A stretch of 64,000 nt of DNA from Promicromonospora panici (lineage in GTDB: Bacteria > Actinomycetota > Actinomycetes > Actinomycetales > Cellulomonadaceae), in NCBI RefSeq assembly GCF_900608595.1, contig NZ_UWYY01000023.1, positions 54,124 to 118,123 on the forward strand. Reading direction: 5' to 3'. The notes below the pieces were generated by a model. It was not told the origin of the DNA. It saw nothing but the letters and a program-made list of their open reading frames with translations, and did no database searches. How positions within the stretch are numbered: position 1 is the stretch's first letter; every line of letters begins with the position of its first letter. The position numbers and the translations under genes are program-made. Shown one piece after another: positions 52,539-61,380 of this stretch.

Positions 52539-55159
52539 TCCTTCTCCTGCCCGACGTCGGACCGGTCGCCCTCGGTGTCCGCTGCATCCTCGGTGCCGTT
52601 CACCTCGGGCGCGGTGGGTGCCTCGCCGGCGTCCGGCTGGTCGTCCGTGGGCTCGTCCGCCTCGTCGGCGGGCTTCTCCGCGGGCTCCTCGTCGGACTCT
52701 TCAGCGGACTCCTCGTCGGACTCAGGGTCGCTCGGCTCGTCGACGGCGTCCGCCTCGGGCTCGTCCTGGCCGTCGGACGGGGGGTCGCCCTCTTCGGGCT
52801 CGTCGTCCTCGTCGTCCTCTTCTGGCTCGTCGGCCGAATCGGCAGAGTCTGCCGAATCTCCAGAGTCGGCTGAGTCCGGCGAGTCCGCGGAGTCGGCGGA
52901 GTCGGCGTAGTCGGCGGAGTCCGACGAGTCCGACGAATCGGCGGAGTCCGCCGGCTCGTCCTCGCCCTCCTCCTCGTCGTCCGGCTCGCTGTCCGAGTCC
53001 TCGGACTCGTCGTCGGAGCCAGATTCGTCGTCGGACTCGTTGTCGGAGTCGGCCTCGTCCTTCGCGAACTCCTCCGGGTGGTCGGCGACGTACTCCTCCT
53101 CGGCGAGCGCCGCGTCGTCCTCGACGTCGAACACCGTGATGTCCTCGTCCGGAGCGGTCGCGCCGATCGCCCGCTCGAGCGCCTTGCTGTCGACCGAGGC
53201 GAGCAGGGCCGCGGCCTCGTCGGTCCGGCCGGCGGCCTCGAGCGCCAGCGCGCGCGCCTGCAGGACCCGCAGGCCGAGATCACCCTGGGCGTCCTCAGCC
53301 GCGACCTTGTCGAGCACGGCCAGGGCGGCGTCATGCTCGCCCAGGTCAGAGCGGGCGCCGCTCGCCACGATCGCGAGCTCGACGCGTCCGGTCGCGTCGA
53401 GCGACGCGGCCTCCTCCGACGCCGCGAGCGCCAGTGCGCGCTCCGGACGGCCGAGGCCGCGCTCGGCATCGGCCATGATCGGCAGGTGCTCCGAGGAGCC
53501 GTTGAGCCGGCGGACGGTGCGCAGCTCGCGCAGCGCCTCCGCGAAACGGTTCGTGTGGTAGGCGGCCAGGCCCGCGGCCTCACGAACGATGTCGATCCGG
53601 CCCGCGCCGCGCACGGCCGCCTGGGTGTGCTCGTAGGCACGCTCCGGGTCGACGTCGAGCAGCCGGCCCGCCATCACGAGGTGCAGCCCGACGTACTCGG
53701 CGTGCTCCTTGCTCAGCCCGCGCAGGCGCCCGCGCACGTCGCGGTCGAGCTGGCTGAACGACGCGTCCTCGGCGATCTCCGGCTCCGGAGGGCGCGGGGC
53801 GCGCTCCTCGCGCTCGCCCCGGGCGTCCTGGCGCGGACGGTCGTCGCGGTCGCCGAACGAACGACGCGGACGGTCCCCACCACGGTCGTCCCGGCGCGGA
53901 CGGTCACCGTCGTTGCCCCGGAACGAACGGGCCGGGCGGTCGTCGCGGCCCCGGGAGTCCCGGGCACCGCGGTCCTCGCGGTCGCCGAACGAGCGTCGCG
54001 GACGGTCGTCGTCCCGGCGTGCGGGACGGTCCGTGCCGCGGTCGTCACGACGGGCCGGGCGCTCGGCGCCCCGCTCCTCGAACGAACGGCGAGGACGATC
54101 GCCACCACGGTCCTCGAAGGAGCGGCGCGGACGGTCGCCATGACTCGGACGGTCGCTGTCGCTCCCACGGAACGGACGAGCCCCGCGGTCGTCGCGCCCC
54201 TGGCTGTTCCGGGCACCGCGGTCGTCGCGGTCGCCGTGGGGACGGCGCGGACGCTCGTCGTCGCTGCGCCGGAACGGACGGTCGGTACCCCGGTCGTCGC
54301 GGCGCGGACGGTCGCCGCGGTCCTCGAAGGAGCGGCGCGGACGGTCGTCGCGGTCGCCGAACGAACGGCGCTGCCGGTCATCGTCGTTGCGCCGGAACGG
54401 GCGGTCGGTACCCCGGTCGTCACGACGGTACGGCCGGTCGCCGTCCCGGCGCGCCGGACGGTCGCCGCCGCGGTCCTCGAACGAGCGGCGCGGGCGGTCG
54501 TCGTCCCTGCGGGCCGGGCGGTCGTCGTCCCGGCGCACCGGACGGTTCCCCCCGCGGTCGTCGAAGCTGCGCCGCGGCCGGTCGTCACGGTCGCCGAACG
54601 AACGCCGCGGCCGGTCGTCACGGTCGAAGCTCCGGCGCGGAGCGTCGTCCCGGCGTGCGGGACGGTCGTCGTCCCGGCGCGCCGGACGGTCGTGCTCGCG
54701 CCGCACAGGACGCCCGCCGTCGCGACGCACCGGCCGGTCGCCGCCGCGGGCGTCCCGGTCCTCGTACGGCCGACGCGAACGATCGCCCTCGTTCCCGCCG
54801 CACGGGCGGTCAGTGCGTGCGCCGCGGTCGTCGCGGCCGCCGCGGTTGTCCCGGTCCCCGTAGGAACGGCGCGGACGGTCGTCATCGTTGCGGCGGGGCG
54901 CGCGGTCGCCGGCGCCTCGGTCGTCGCGACGAGGGCGGTCGGCCCCGCGGTCCTCGTACGACCGGCGCGGACGGTCGTCGTCCCGGCGCGGAGCGTCGCC
55001 ACCGCGAGGGCCGTCGTACCGGCGGCCCCGGTCACCACCGCGCTCTCCGCCGCGGTCGTCGCGACGCGGCCCCCGGCCTTCGTTGCGGCTGGCGCCCTTG
55101 CGCTCGCCGCGGCGGTCGCCCTCGCGGTCGTTCCCCTGGTCACGGGGCGTTTCGTTCAC
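52535..55159 (-). CDS. TPR protein with long Arg/Asp-rich disordered N-terminus and acidic Ser/Asp C-terminus
   Basis: GTG 55159 follows gaaggg. The protein has 874 residues in three parts. Residues 1 to about 455 are a low-complexity polyampholyte of units like DDRPRRSFGDRD and RPARRDD repeated dozens of times. Residues about 460-675 form a helical repeat domain (AYEHTQAAVRGAGRIDIVRE, GRPERALALAASEEAASL), the part shared with Rv1691. The last 200 residues are almost only Asp, Glu and Ser (SADSADSPDSADSGDS). The charge-alternating N-terminus suggests RNA or ribosome association, or phase separation; that is inference. It heads the tlyA gene block and is translationally coupled to the HAD gene. 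Confidence 0.85.
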   Translation of the reverse strand: MNETPRDQGNDREGDRRGERKGASRNEGRGPRRDDRGGERGGDRGRRYDGPRGGDAPRRDDDRPRRSYEDRGADRPRRDDRGAGDRAPRRNDDDRPRRSYGDRDNRGGRDDRGARTDRPCGGNEGDRSRRPYEDRDARGGDRPVRRDGGRPVRREHDRPARRDDDRPARRDDAPRRSFDRDDRPRRSFGDRDDRPRRSFDDRGGNRPVRRDDDRPARRDDDRPRRSFEDRGGDRPARRDGDRPYRRDDRGTDRPFRRNDDDRQRRSFGDRDDRPRRSFEDRGDRPRRDDRGTDRPFRRSDDERPRRPHGDRDDRGARNSQGRDDRGARPFRGSDSDRPSHGDRPRRSFEDRGGDRPRRSFEERGAERPARRDDRGTDRPARRDDDRPRRSFGDREDRGARDSRGRDDRPARSFRGNDGDRPRRDDRGGDRPRRSFGDRDDRPRQDARGEREERAPRPPEPEIAEDASFSQLDRDVRGRLRGLSKEHAEYVGLHLVMAGRLLDVDPERAYEHTQAAVRGAGRIDIVREAAGLAAYHTNRFAEALRELRTVRRLNGSSEHLPIMADAERGLGRPERALALAASEEAASLDATGRVELAIVASGARSDLGEHDAALAVLDKVAAEDAQGDLGLRVLQARALALEAAGRTDEAAALLASVDSKALERAIGATAPDEDITVFDVEDDAALAEEEYVADHPEEFAKDEADSDNESDDESGSDDESEDSDSEPDDEEEGEDEPADSADSSDSSDSADYADSADSADSPDSADSGDSADSADSADEPEEDDEDDEPEEGDPPSDGQDEPEADAVDEPSDPESDEESAEESDEEPAEKPADEADEPTDDQPDAGEAPTAPEVNGTEDAADTEGDRSDVGQEKE

Positions 55160-55268
55160 GGTGTTCCCTTCGATGACAGATGCCCGCCCATTCTCCCATG
55201 CGGGCGCCCGTCTCCCGGGACCGAAGAGCTGTGACGTGCGCGGCCGACGCCGTCCGCGCACCACGCTG

Positions 55269-57086
55269 TCACACCCGCGCCGGAACGACCTCCGGGTTGT
55301 AGGCGTCGGACTTGCGCAGCATGCGCATCGCCGTCAGCACCAGGGCGGCGACCACGACCAGCAGCACGACCAGACCCGCGTTGAACGCGAATCCGAAGAT
55401 CCACAGGTAGCCGATGCCGCCCGCCGCGAGGCAGTAGTAGGTCATCGGCAGGATCGTCTTGCGAATCAGGTCGCCCTCGCGCCCGAGCAGGCCCACGGTC
55501 GCGGCGGCGGCCACCACGTTGTGCACGGCCACCATGTTGCCCGCGGCCCCGCCCACGGCCTGCAGCGCGACCACGGTCTCGGGCGACGCCGCGCCGACGC
55601 CGAGCCCGGTGTTGAACTGGAACAGCGAGAACATCATGTTGGACACCGTGTTCGAGCCGGCCACGAACGCCCCGAGGGCGCCGATGAACGGCGACACGAT
55701 CGGCCAGCCCTGCCCGGCCAGGTCGGCCGCGGACTGCGCCACGGTGACGGGCATCGAGTCCAGCCCGGCGGCGTTGAAGTCGGGCCCGGAGTTGATGAAG
55801 ATGCGCACCAGCGGCACCGCGCAGAGCAGCGCGAACGCCGCCCCGCCGAGCTGTCCTCCGGCGACCTTCCACGACGCCTTGATCTGCTCGCCCTTCATGC
55901 CGTGCAGCACGTACGTGAGGAGGCACGCGAGCAGGAAGATCGCGCCCGGCGAGTACAGCAGCTCCAGGTTCTGGCTGATCCCGGTGCCGAAGATGTTCGC
56001 CACCTCGAGCGCCGCCGGGCCCATGAGGAAGTCCTTGATCGCCGGGACGTTCCGGGTGACGAGAATCAGCGCCGCCACGATCACGTACGGCGACCAGGCC
56101 CGCGCCATCGACATCTTGCGAGTCAGCGTGGCCGCTTCCTTCGTCGGGTCGACGGTGCCCATCCAGCGGTCGCTCCAGCGCTCGCGCGGCGGGAAGTCCC
56201 ACACGTCCTTGGGCATGAGGAAGCCCTTCGAGGACGTGAACATCACGAGCACCAGCCCGAGGAACCCACCCAGCATCGCGGGGAACTCCGGCCCCAGCAC
56301 GTAGGCGACGGTCACGTACGGCACGATCATCGCGAGCGCGGCGTAGATCGCGAACGGCGCGACGGCGAGGCCCGAGCGGAACGACCGCTTCTCGCCGTAG
56401 AACCCGCACATCAGAGTGACCAGGATGAGTGGCACCAGGATGCCGACGATCGCGTGGATGGTCGCCACCTGGGTGGCGGTGTGGGCGACGAAGCCCAAGT
56501 GGTCCAGCCCCAGGGCGTCGGCCCGCGCCTGCACCTCGGGTGCGAGCGCGCCGGAGGTGTCGGCCAGCCCGGTCCCGATCCCGGTCAGCATCGGCGTGCC
56601 GACGGCGCCGAAGCTCACCGGCGTGGACTGGATGATGAGGCCGGCCATGACGGCGGCCGCGGCGGGGAACCCGAGCGCCAGCAGCAGCGGCGCGACGACG
56701 GCGGCGGGCGTGCCGAACCCGGCGGCGCCCTCGATGAACGACCCGAACAGCCAGGCGATGATGATCACCTGGACCCGCCGGTCGGGGCTGATCGTGGTGA
56801 AGCCCGCGCGGATGGTCTCCAGCGCGCCGCTCTTGGTGAGGGTCTCCAGCATGAGCAGCGCGCCGAAGATGATCCAGAGCAGGCCGATCGCGATCAGCAG
56901 GCCCTGCACCACCGACGCGCTGATCGCGACCAGCGACATCTTCCACGCGAACAGGGCGATGACCACGACCACCGCGAGGCCGACCGGCATGGCCGTCCGG
57001 GCGGGCCATCGGAACCCGAGCAGGAGGGTTCCCACGACGAGGATCGGGAGGAGGGCGAGCAGGGCAAGGACGCCGAGGTTCTCCAT
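55269..57086 (-). CDS. lldP: Lactate/glycolate permease (LldP/GlcA family)
   Basis: A 605-residue membrane protein with about 14 segments. FGSFIEGAAGFGTPAAVVAP, QSTPVSFGAVGTPMLTGIG and GSNTVSNMMFSLFQFN are signatures of the LctP family. LldP and the close paralogue GlcA carry L-lactate, D-lactate and glycolate. It is downstream of glcDEF on the same strand, and its promoter has a palindrome like those before aceB and iclR, so here glycolate is the likely main cargo. Confidence 0.92.
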   Translation of the reverse strand: MENLGVLALLALLPILVVGTLLLGFRWPARTAMPVGLAVVVVIALFAWKMSLVAISASVVQGLLIAIGLLWIIFGALLMLETLTKSGALETIRAGFTTISPDRRVQVIIIAWLFGSFIEGAAGFGTPAAVVAPLLLALGFPAAAAVMAGLIIQSTPVSFGAVGTPMLTGIGTGLADTSGALAPEVQARADALGLDHLGFVAHTATQVATIHAIVGILVPLILVTLMCGFYGEKRSFRSGLAVAPFAIYAALAMIVPYVTVAYVLGPEFPAMLGGFLGLVLVMFTSSKGFLMPKDVWDFPPRERWSDRWMGTVDPTKEAATLTRKMSMARAWSPYVIVAALILVTRNVPAIKDFLMGPAALEVANIFGTGISQNLELLYSPGAIFLLACLLTYVLHGMKGEQIKASWKVAGGQLGGAAFALLCAVPLVRIFINSGPDFNAAGLDSMPVTVAQSAADLAGQGWPIVSPFIGALGAFVAGSNTVSNMMFSLFQFNTGLGVGAASPETVVALQAVGGAAGNMVAVHNVVAAAATVGLLGREGDLIRKTILPMTYYCLAAGGIGYLWIFGFAFNAGLVVLLVVVAALVLTAMRMLRKSDAYNPEVVPARV

Positions 57087-57131
57087 GGTGACTCCAGTCC
57101 GGCCGCGCTGCCGGGTAGGGTTCGCTAGATA

Positions 57132-57146
57132 TTTCGCATGTCGGAA
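57132..57146. promoter_or_regulatory. Candidate IclR-type operator before the permease gene
   Basis: TTTCGCATGTCGGAA, reversed TTCCGACATGCGAAA, fits the 15-bp pattern TTCCRC-N3-GYGGAA of the sites at 63026 and 63894 with about two mismatches. It lies 46 bp upstream of the permease start. Confidence 0.5.
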
Positions 57147-57260
57147 CTATCACTCCACGTACCGACAAACGTAGCAGTTACCCCAGGCAAACGGGAGTAC
57201 CAGAATTCACCCGAGCCCAAGCCGCCGACCGGACGCAGGCCCGGACCGGCACCCGCGGGC

Positions 57261-58580
57261 TCAGCCGACCAGCTCCCCCGGCCCGACGCCGCGCAGCGAC
57301 GCGTCCAGGACCAGCACCATGTGCGCCGTCGGCATCTCCCGCCCCTGCCGGCGCAGCGCGTCGGTGATCTGCAGCAGGCAACCCGGGTTGGACGTGACCA
57401 GCAGGTCGGCGCCCGTCGCGGCCACGTTCGCGGCCTTCCGGTCCCCCAGCTCCCGCGCGGGCTCCGGGTTGGTCAGGTTGTAGATGCCCGCGGACCCGCA
57501 GCACATGTCGCCGTCGCCGATCTCCTTGACCACGAGCCCCGGGATCGTCGCGAGCACCGCCCGCGGCTGCGCTTTCACACCCTGGGCATGCCGCAGGTGA
57601 CACGCATCGTGATAGGCGACGGTCATCGGCAACGGGTGCCGCGGCGCGACGGGTTCCAGCTCGGCCAGCACCTCCGAGATGTCCCGGGTCCTCGCCGCGA
57701 AGTCCGCCGCCCGCTCCGCGTACTCGGGGTCGTCCGCGAGCAGGTCCGCGTAGTCCTTCATGGTGGACCCGCACCCGGCCGAGTTGGCCACTATCCGCTC
57801 CACGCCCGCGCCCGCGAACGTGTCGATGAGCGCCCGCGCGTAGTCGAGCCCCTCGCTCTCGCGCCCCGCATGCACGGACAACGCCCCACAGCACCCCTGG
57901 TCGGGCGGCACGACGACGTCGCATCCCTCCGCCGCCAGCACCCGCGCCGTGGCGGCGTTGACACCCGGGTAGAACTCCCGCTGCACGCAGCCCAGCAGCA
58001 TCCCGACGGTCATCCGCTTCGCGCCGACGGCGGGCACGAGCGCGGGCACCGGAACCCGCGGCCCCACCGGCGGCGCGATGGCCTCCATCGTCGCCAGCGT
58101 CGGGGACATCCGTGCGAGCGCAGGCCGCACCAGCCTCGACAGGCCCATGCGCTGGTACAGCGCGAGCAGGGGTCGGACCAGCCGCAGCCGCTCGGGGCGG
58201 GGGAACAGCGCGAAGATCGCCGACCGCAGCAGCCGCTGCCCCCGCGTTCGGTGCTCGGCGCCGCGCCGCTCGACCTGCTGCCGGGTCGCCTCGAGGAGAT
58301 TGTCGTACTGCACCCCGGACGGGCACGCGGTCACACACGCCATGCAGCCGAGGCACGCGTCGACGTGCTGCACCAGCGACGGCGACATGGGCTCGCCCTC
58401 GAGCCCTTCCTTCATGAGATAGATCCGCCCGCGCGGCGAGTCCATCTCCTCGCCCCACAGCGAGTACGTGGGGCAGGCCGGCAGGCAGAACCCGCAGTGC
58501 ACACAGTCGTCGATCAGCTCGCGGGCGGGCGGATGATGCTCGTCGAACGCTCCGAGCAGGTCCGGCTTCGCCTCGGTCAT
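57261..58580 (-). CDS. glcF: Glycolate oxidase iron-sulfur subunit
   Basis: A 439-residue protein. Two ferredoxin-type [4Fe-4S] motifs lie in the N-terminus: CVHCGFCLPACPTY (about residue 26) and CLGCMACVTACPSG (about 76). Two CCG (cysteine-rich) domains follow, with GCCGALSVHAGR and DMCCGSAGIYNL. It passes electrons from the flavin subunits to the membrane. The ATG at 58580 overlaps the glcE stop (TGATG). Confidence 0.94.
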   Translation of the reverse strand: MTEAKPDLLGAFDEHHPPARELIDDCVHCGFCLPACPTYSLWGEEMDSPRGRIYLMKEGLEGEPMSPSLVQHVDACLGCMACVTACPSGVQYDNLLEATRQQVERRGAEHRTRGQRLLRSAIFALFPRPERLRLVRPLLALYQRMGLSRLVRPALARMSPTLATMEAIAPPVGPRVPVPALVPAVGAKRMTVGMLLGCVQREFYPGVNAATARVLAAEGCDVVVPPDQGCCGALSVHAGRESEGLDYARALIDTFAGAGVERIVANSAGCGSTMKDYADLLADDPEYAERAADFAARTRDISEVLAELEPVAPRHPLPMTVAYHDACHLRHAQGVKAQPRAVLATIPGLVVKEIGDGDMCCGSAGIYNLTNPEPARELGDRKAANVAATGADLLVTSNPGCLLQITDALRRQGREMPTAHMVLVLDASLRGVGPGELVG

Positions 58581-59842
58581 CAGATGCCTCCCACGAATCG
58601 GCCGGGCGCCAGGTTGCGTCCGGGATCGAGCTGCCGCTTGACCGCGCGCATGATGTCGAGCCCGCCCACCGGCCCCCACGCGTCGAGCGCCGCGCGCACG
58701 TCCCGCGAGGCGCGCAGCACGGTCACGGTCCCCTCCCGCGGGCTGGGCGCTGCCCCCCGGAGGTGCCCGACGGCGGACGCGGTCGCCTCGGGCGATCCCG
58801 TCACCACCACATGCAGCACCCCGGCGGCGGTCCCGCGCAGGGCCACGCCGACGCCGTACCGCTGCTCCGCCTCAAGCGCCGCCACCAGCAGACCAGCCAC
58901 CCCGGTGAGCGTCGCGGTCGCCTTGGCATAGGTTTCGACAGGCTCAGCCCGCATCGCCCCCGGCAACGCCGCCCACCACCCGGGCGGCACGTCCTGGACC
59001 CGCCCGCCCAGCACCTCCGCCGCGGCAGCAGCCCGAGGCCCGACGGCGTTCCCCGACCCCTCCAGCAGCACCGCCGCCTCGGCGACGTCGCTCCCCGCGG
59101 GCCGGTCGATCTCCACGGCGGCAGGCGCGAGCTGCGAGGCGACGACGTCACGGGCCCGGGCGGCGACGTCGGCCAGCGGGCCGGTGGCGAGGACGAACGC
59201 CCGTTCCGGCCGGGCCGGGTGCAGCCGGAACGCGGCCCGCACCACCACCCCGAGGGTGCCGTACGCGCCGGTCAGCAGCTTGGCCAGGTCGTACCCGGCG
59301 ACGTTCTTGACCACCTTGCCGCCCGAGGACGCGACGGTGCCGTCGGCGAGCACGACCGTGGCCCCGAGCACCAGGTCGCGGATCCCGCCGCGCTGCAGCC
59401 GGCGCGGCCCGGACGCACCGGTCGACAGCGCGCCGCCCACAGTGGAGCCGCCCTCGAGCCGTTCCGGCGGCAGGTCCACGACGAGCTCCTGCGCGGCTGC
59501 CCCGACGGTCTCCAGCAGAGCTGCGACGGGCAGCCCTGCCTCGGCCACCGCCACGAGGTCGCCCGCGCCGTGCTCCACGAGCCGGTCCAGGCCCGTGGTG
59601 TCCAGGACCAGGTCCACGCGCTCAGGTGGCGCGCCCCAGTCCAGGGCCGTCGCGGCGCCGCGGGCCACGGTGACCAGCCCCTGCGCGGTCGCCTCGCGCA
59701 GCACACCGGCCACTCCGTCCGCCGACGCCGGCCGCGCGACCGCCGTCGCGGGCACCCCGTCCACGGCGTCGGCCGGACCCGCCTCCCGGACCTCGCCGCC
59801 GTCCTGCTTCAGCGCGTCCTCGAGCCGCTGCAGGTCCGCCAT
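58580..59842 (-). CDS. glcE: Glycolate oxidase FAD-binding subunit GlcE
   Basis: A 420-residue protein of the PCMH-type FAD family, shorter and more divergent than GlcD. GGSTVGGALSTGASGPRRLQ and GGKVVKNVAGYDLAKLLTGA are the diagnostic flavin-site segments of GlcE. ATG 59842 overlaps the glcD stop by one base (TGATG), and its own stop overlaps glcF likewise, so the three subunits are co-translated. Confidence 0.93.
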   Translation of the reverse strand: MADLQRLEDALKQDGGEVREAGPADAVDGVPATAVARPASADGVAGVLREATAQGLVTVARGAATALDWGAPPERVDLVLDTTGLDRLVEHGAGDLVAVAEAGLPVAALLETVGAAAQELVVDLPPERLEGGSTVGGALSTGASGPRRLQRGGIRDLVLGATVVLADGTVASSGGKVVKNVAGYDLAKLLTGAYGTLGVVVRAAFRLHPARPERAFVLATGPLADVAARARDVVASQLAPAAVEIDRPAGSDVAEAAVLLEGSGNAVGPRAAAAAEVLGGRVQDVPPGWWAALPGAMRAEPVETYAKATATLTGVAGLLVAALEAEQRYGVGVALRGTAAGVLHVVVTGSPEATASAVGHLRGAAPSPREGTVTVLRASRDVRAALDAWGPVGGLDIMRAVKRQLDPGRNLAPGRFVGGI

Positions 59843-61317
59843 CAGAAGACCTCCGCCACGCCGGACTCCGCCAGCGGGTGCGCGCCCCGGTGCCGGCCCG
59901 GCTGCTCGCCGCACAGCCGTGGCGTCGGGAACACCTTGCCCGGGTTGGCGATGCCCTCCGGGTCGAAGGCGCAGCGCAGCGCCTGCATGGTGTCGAGATC
60001 GTCGGACGTGAACATGCGCGGCATGTGCTTGGCCTTGTCAGCGCCGACGCCGTGCTCGCCGGTGATCGAGCCGCCGTGCTCCAGGCACAGGTCGAGGATC
60101 CCGCCGGCCACCTCCTCGGCACGGTCGAAGGCGCCCTCGACCGAGCCGTCGAACAGCACCAGCGGATGCAGGTTGCCGTCGCCGGCGTGGAACACGTTCG
60201 CGACCCGCACTCCGGCGCTCTCGCCGAGCTCGGCGATCTGCCGCAGCACCAGCGGCAGCGCCGTCCGCGGGATCACGCCGTCCTGCACGATGTAGTCCGG
60301 ACTGATCCGGCCCACCGCGGCGAACGCGGACTTGCGGCCCTTCCAGATCAGGGCGCGCTCCTCGTCGTCGGCCGCCACGCGCACCTCGAAGGCGCCTGCC
60401 TGGCCGCACAGCTGCACGACGTCGTCGAACTCCCCCGCGACGTCGGGCGACGGCCCGTCCAGCTCGACCACGAGGACGGCGCCCGCGCCGGCCGGGTAGT
60501 TGCAGTGCACTGCCGCCTCCGCGGCCTCGATCGCGAGGGCGTCCATCATCTCGATGGCGGCGGGGATCACGCCGGCGGAGATGATCGCCGAAGTGGCGGC
60601 CCCGGCGTCGTCCATGGAGCGGAAGGCCGCGAGCAGGGTCCGGACCTCTTGCGGGAGCCGCGTCAGGCGCACCGTGACCGAGGTGACGATGCCGAGCGTG
60701 CCCTCGCTGCCGACCAGCGCGCCGAGCAGGTCGTACCCGGGCGGATCGGGTGCCTTGCCGCCGATCTCGACCTGGTCGCCGCCGGGTGTCACCAGGTCGA
60801 CGCCGGTGACGTGGTTGGTGGTGAAGCCGTACTTGAGGCAGTGCGCGCCGCCCGAGTTCTCGGCGACGTTCCCGCCGATCGAGCACACGGACTGGCTGGA
60901 TGGGTCGGGCGCGAAGTAGTACCCGTCCGGGCTGGTCGCGGCCGTGAGCTGCAGGTTGATCACCCCCGGGTCGACGACGGCGCGCTGGTTCGCGACGTCC
61001 ACCTCCCGGATCGCACGCAACTGCGACATGACCACGAGGACGCCCTCGGCGTGCGGCAGAGCACCGCCCGACAGCCCGGTCCCCGAACCGCGTGCGACGA
61101 ACGGCACACCATGCCGCGCGCAGGCCCGAACGGCGGTCGCGACGTCGTCCGGGCTCCGCGCGAGAACCACCACACCCGGCACGACCCGATAGGCCGCCAG
61201 CCCGTCACACTCATACGTCCGACGCCGCTGCCGATCGGTGATCACCCGCTCGACACCGAGCTCGCCGCTGAGCTCAGCAATGACGACGTCCAACGCCGCG
61301 GCTGCAGCCATGGCCAT
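59842..61317 (-). CDS. glcD: Glycolate oxidase catalytic subunit GlcD
   Basis: A 491-residue FAD enzyme. PFVARGSGTGLSGGALP is the flavin pyrophosphate segment; CSIGGNVAENSGGAHCLKYG, GSEGTLGIVT and a C-terminal SITGEHGVGADK follow. It oxidises glycolate to glyoxylate. Start at ATG 61317, six bases after aggagg; the next ATG two codons on is also possible. The last 25 residues are a less conserved tail. Confidence 0.95.
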   Translation of the reverse strand: MAMAAAAALDVVIAELSGELGVERVITDRQRRRTYECDGLAAYRVVPGVVVLARSPDDVATAVRACARHGVPFVARGSGTGLSGGALPHAEGVLVVMSQLRAIREVDVANQRAVVDPGVINLQLTAATSPDGYYFAPDPSSQSVCSIGGNVAENSGGAHCLKYGFTTNHVTGVDLVTPGGDQVEIGGKAPDPPGYDLLGALVGSEGTLGIVTSVTVRLTRLPQEVRTLLAAFRSMDDAGAATSAIISAGVIPAAIEMMDALAIEAAEAAVHCNYPAGAGAVLVVELDGPSPDVAGEFDDVVQLCGQAGAFEVRVAADDEERALIWKGRKSAFAAVGRISPDYIVQDGVIPRTALPLVLRQIAELGESAGVRVANVFHAGDGNLHPLVLFDGSVEGAFDRAEEVAGGILDLCLEHGGSITGEHGVGADKAKHMPRMFTSDDLDTMQALRCAFDPEGIANPGKVFPTPRLCGEQPGRHRGAHPLAESGVAEVF

Positions 61318-61380
61318 GAGCAACCTCCTCGTTGCGGCCTGCTTCTTCAGCAGTTGTTGTGGGCACTCAACCGGCTCGGG

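Noticed and set aside
53078..55234. A 718-codon plus-strand open frame opposite the Arg/Asp repeat protein
   Set aside because: It exists only because the repeat codons lack stops in that reverse frame; its product is a Thr/Val/Arg-rich string with no start signal, while the minus-strand gene has TPR homology, ribosome binding site and operon context.
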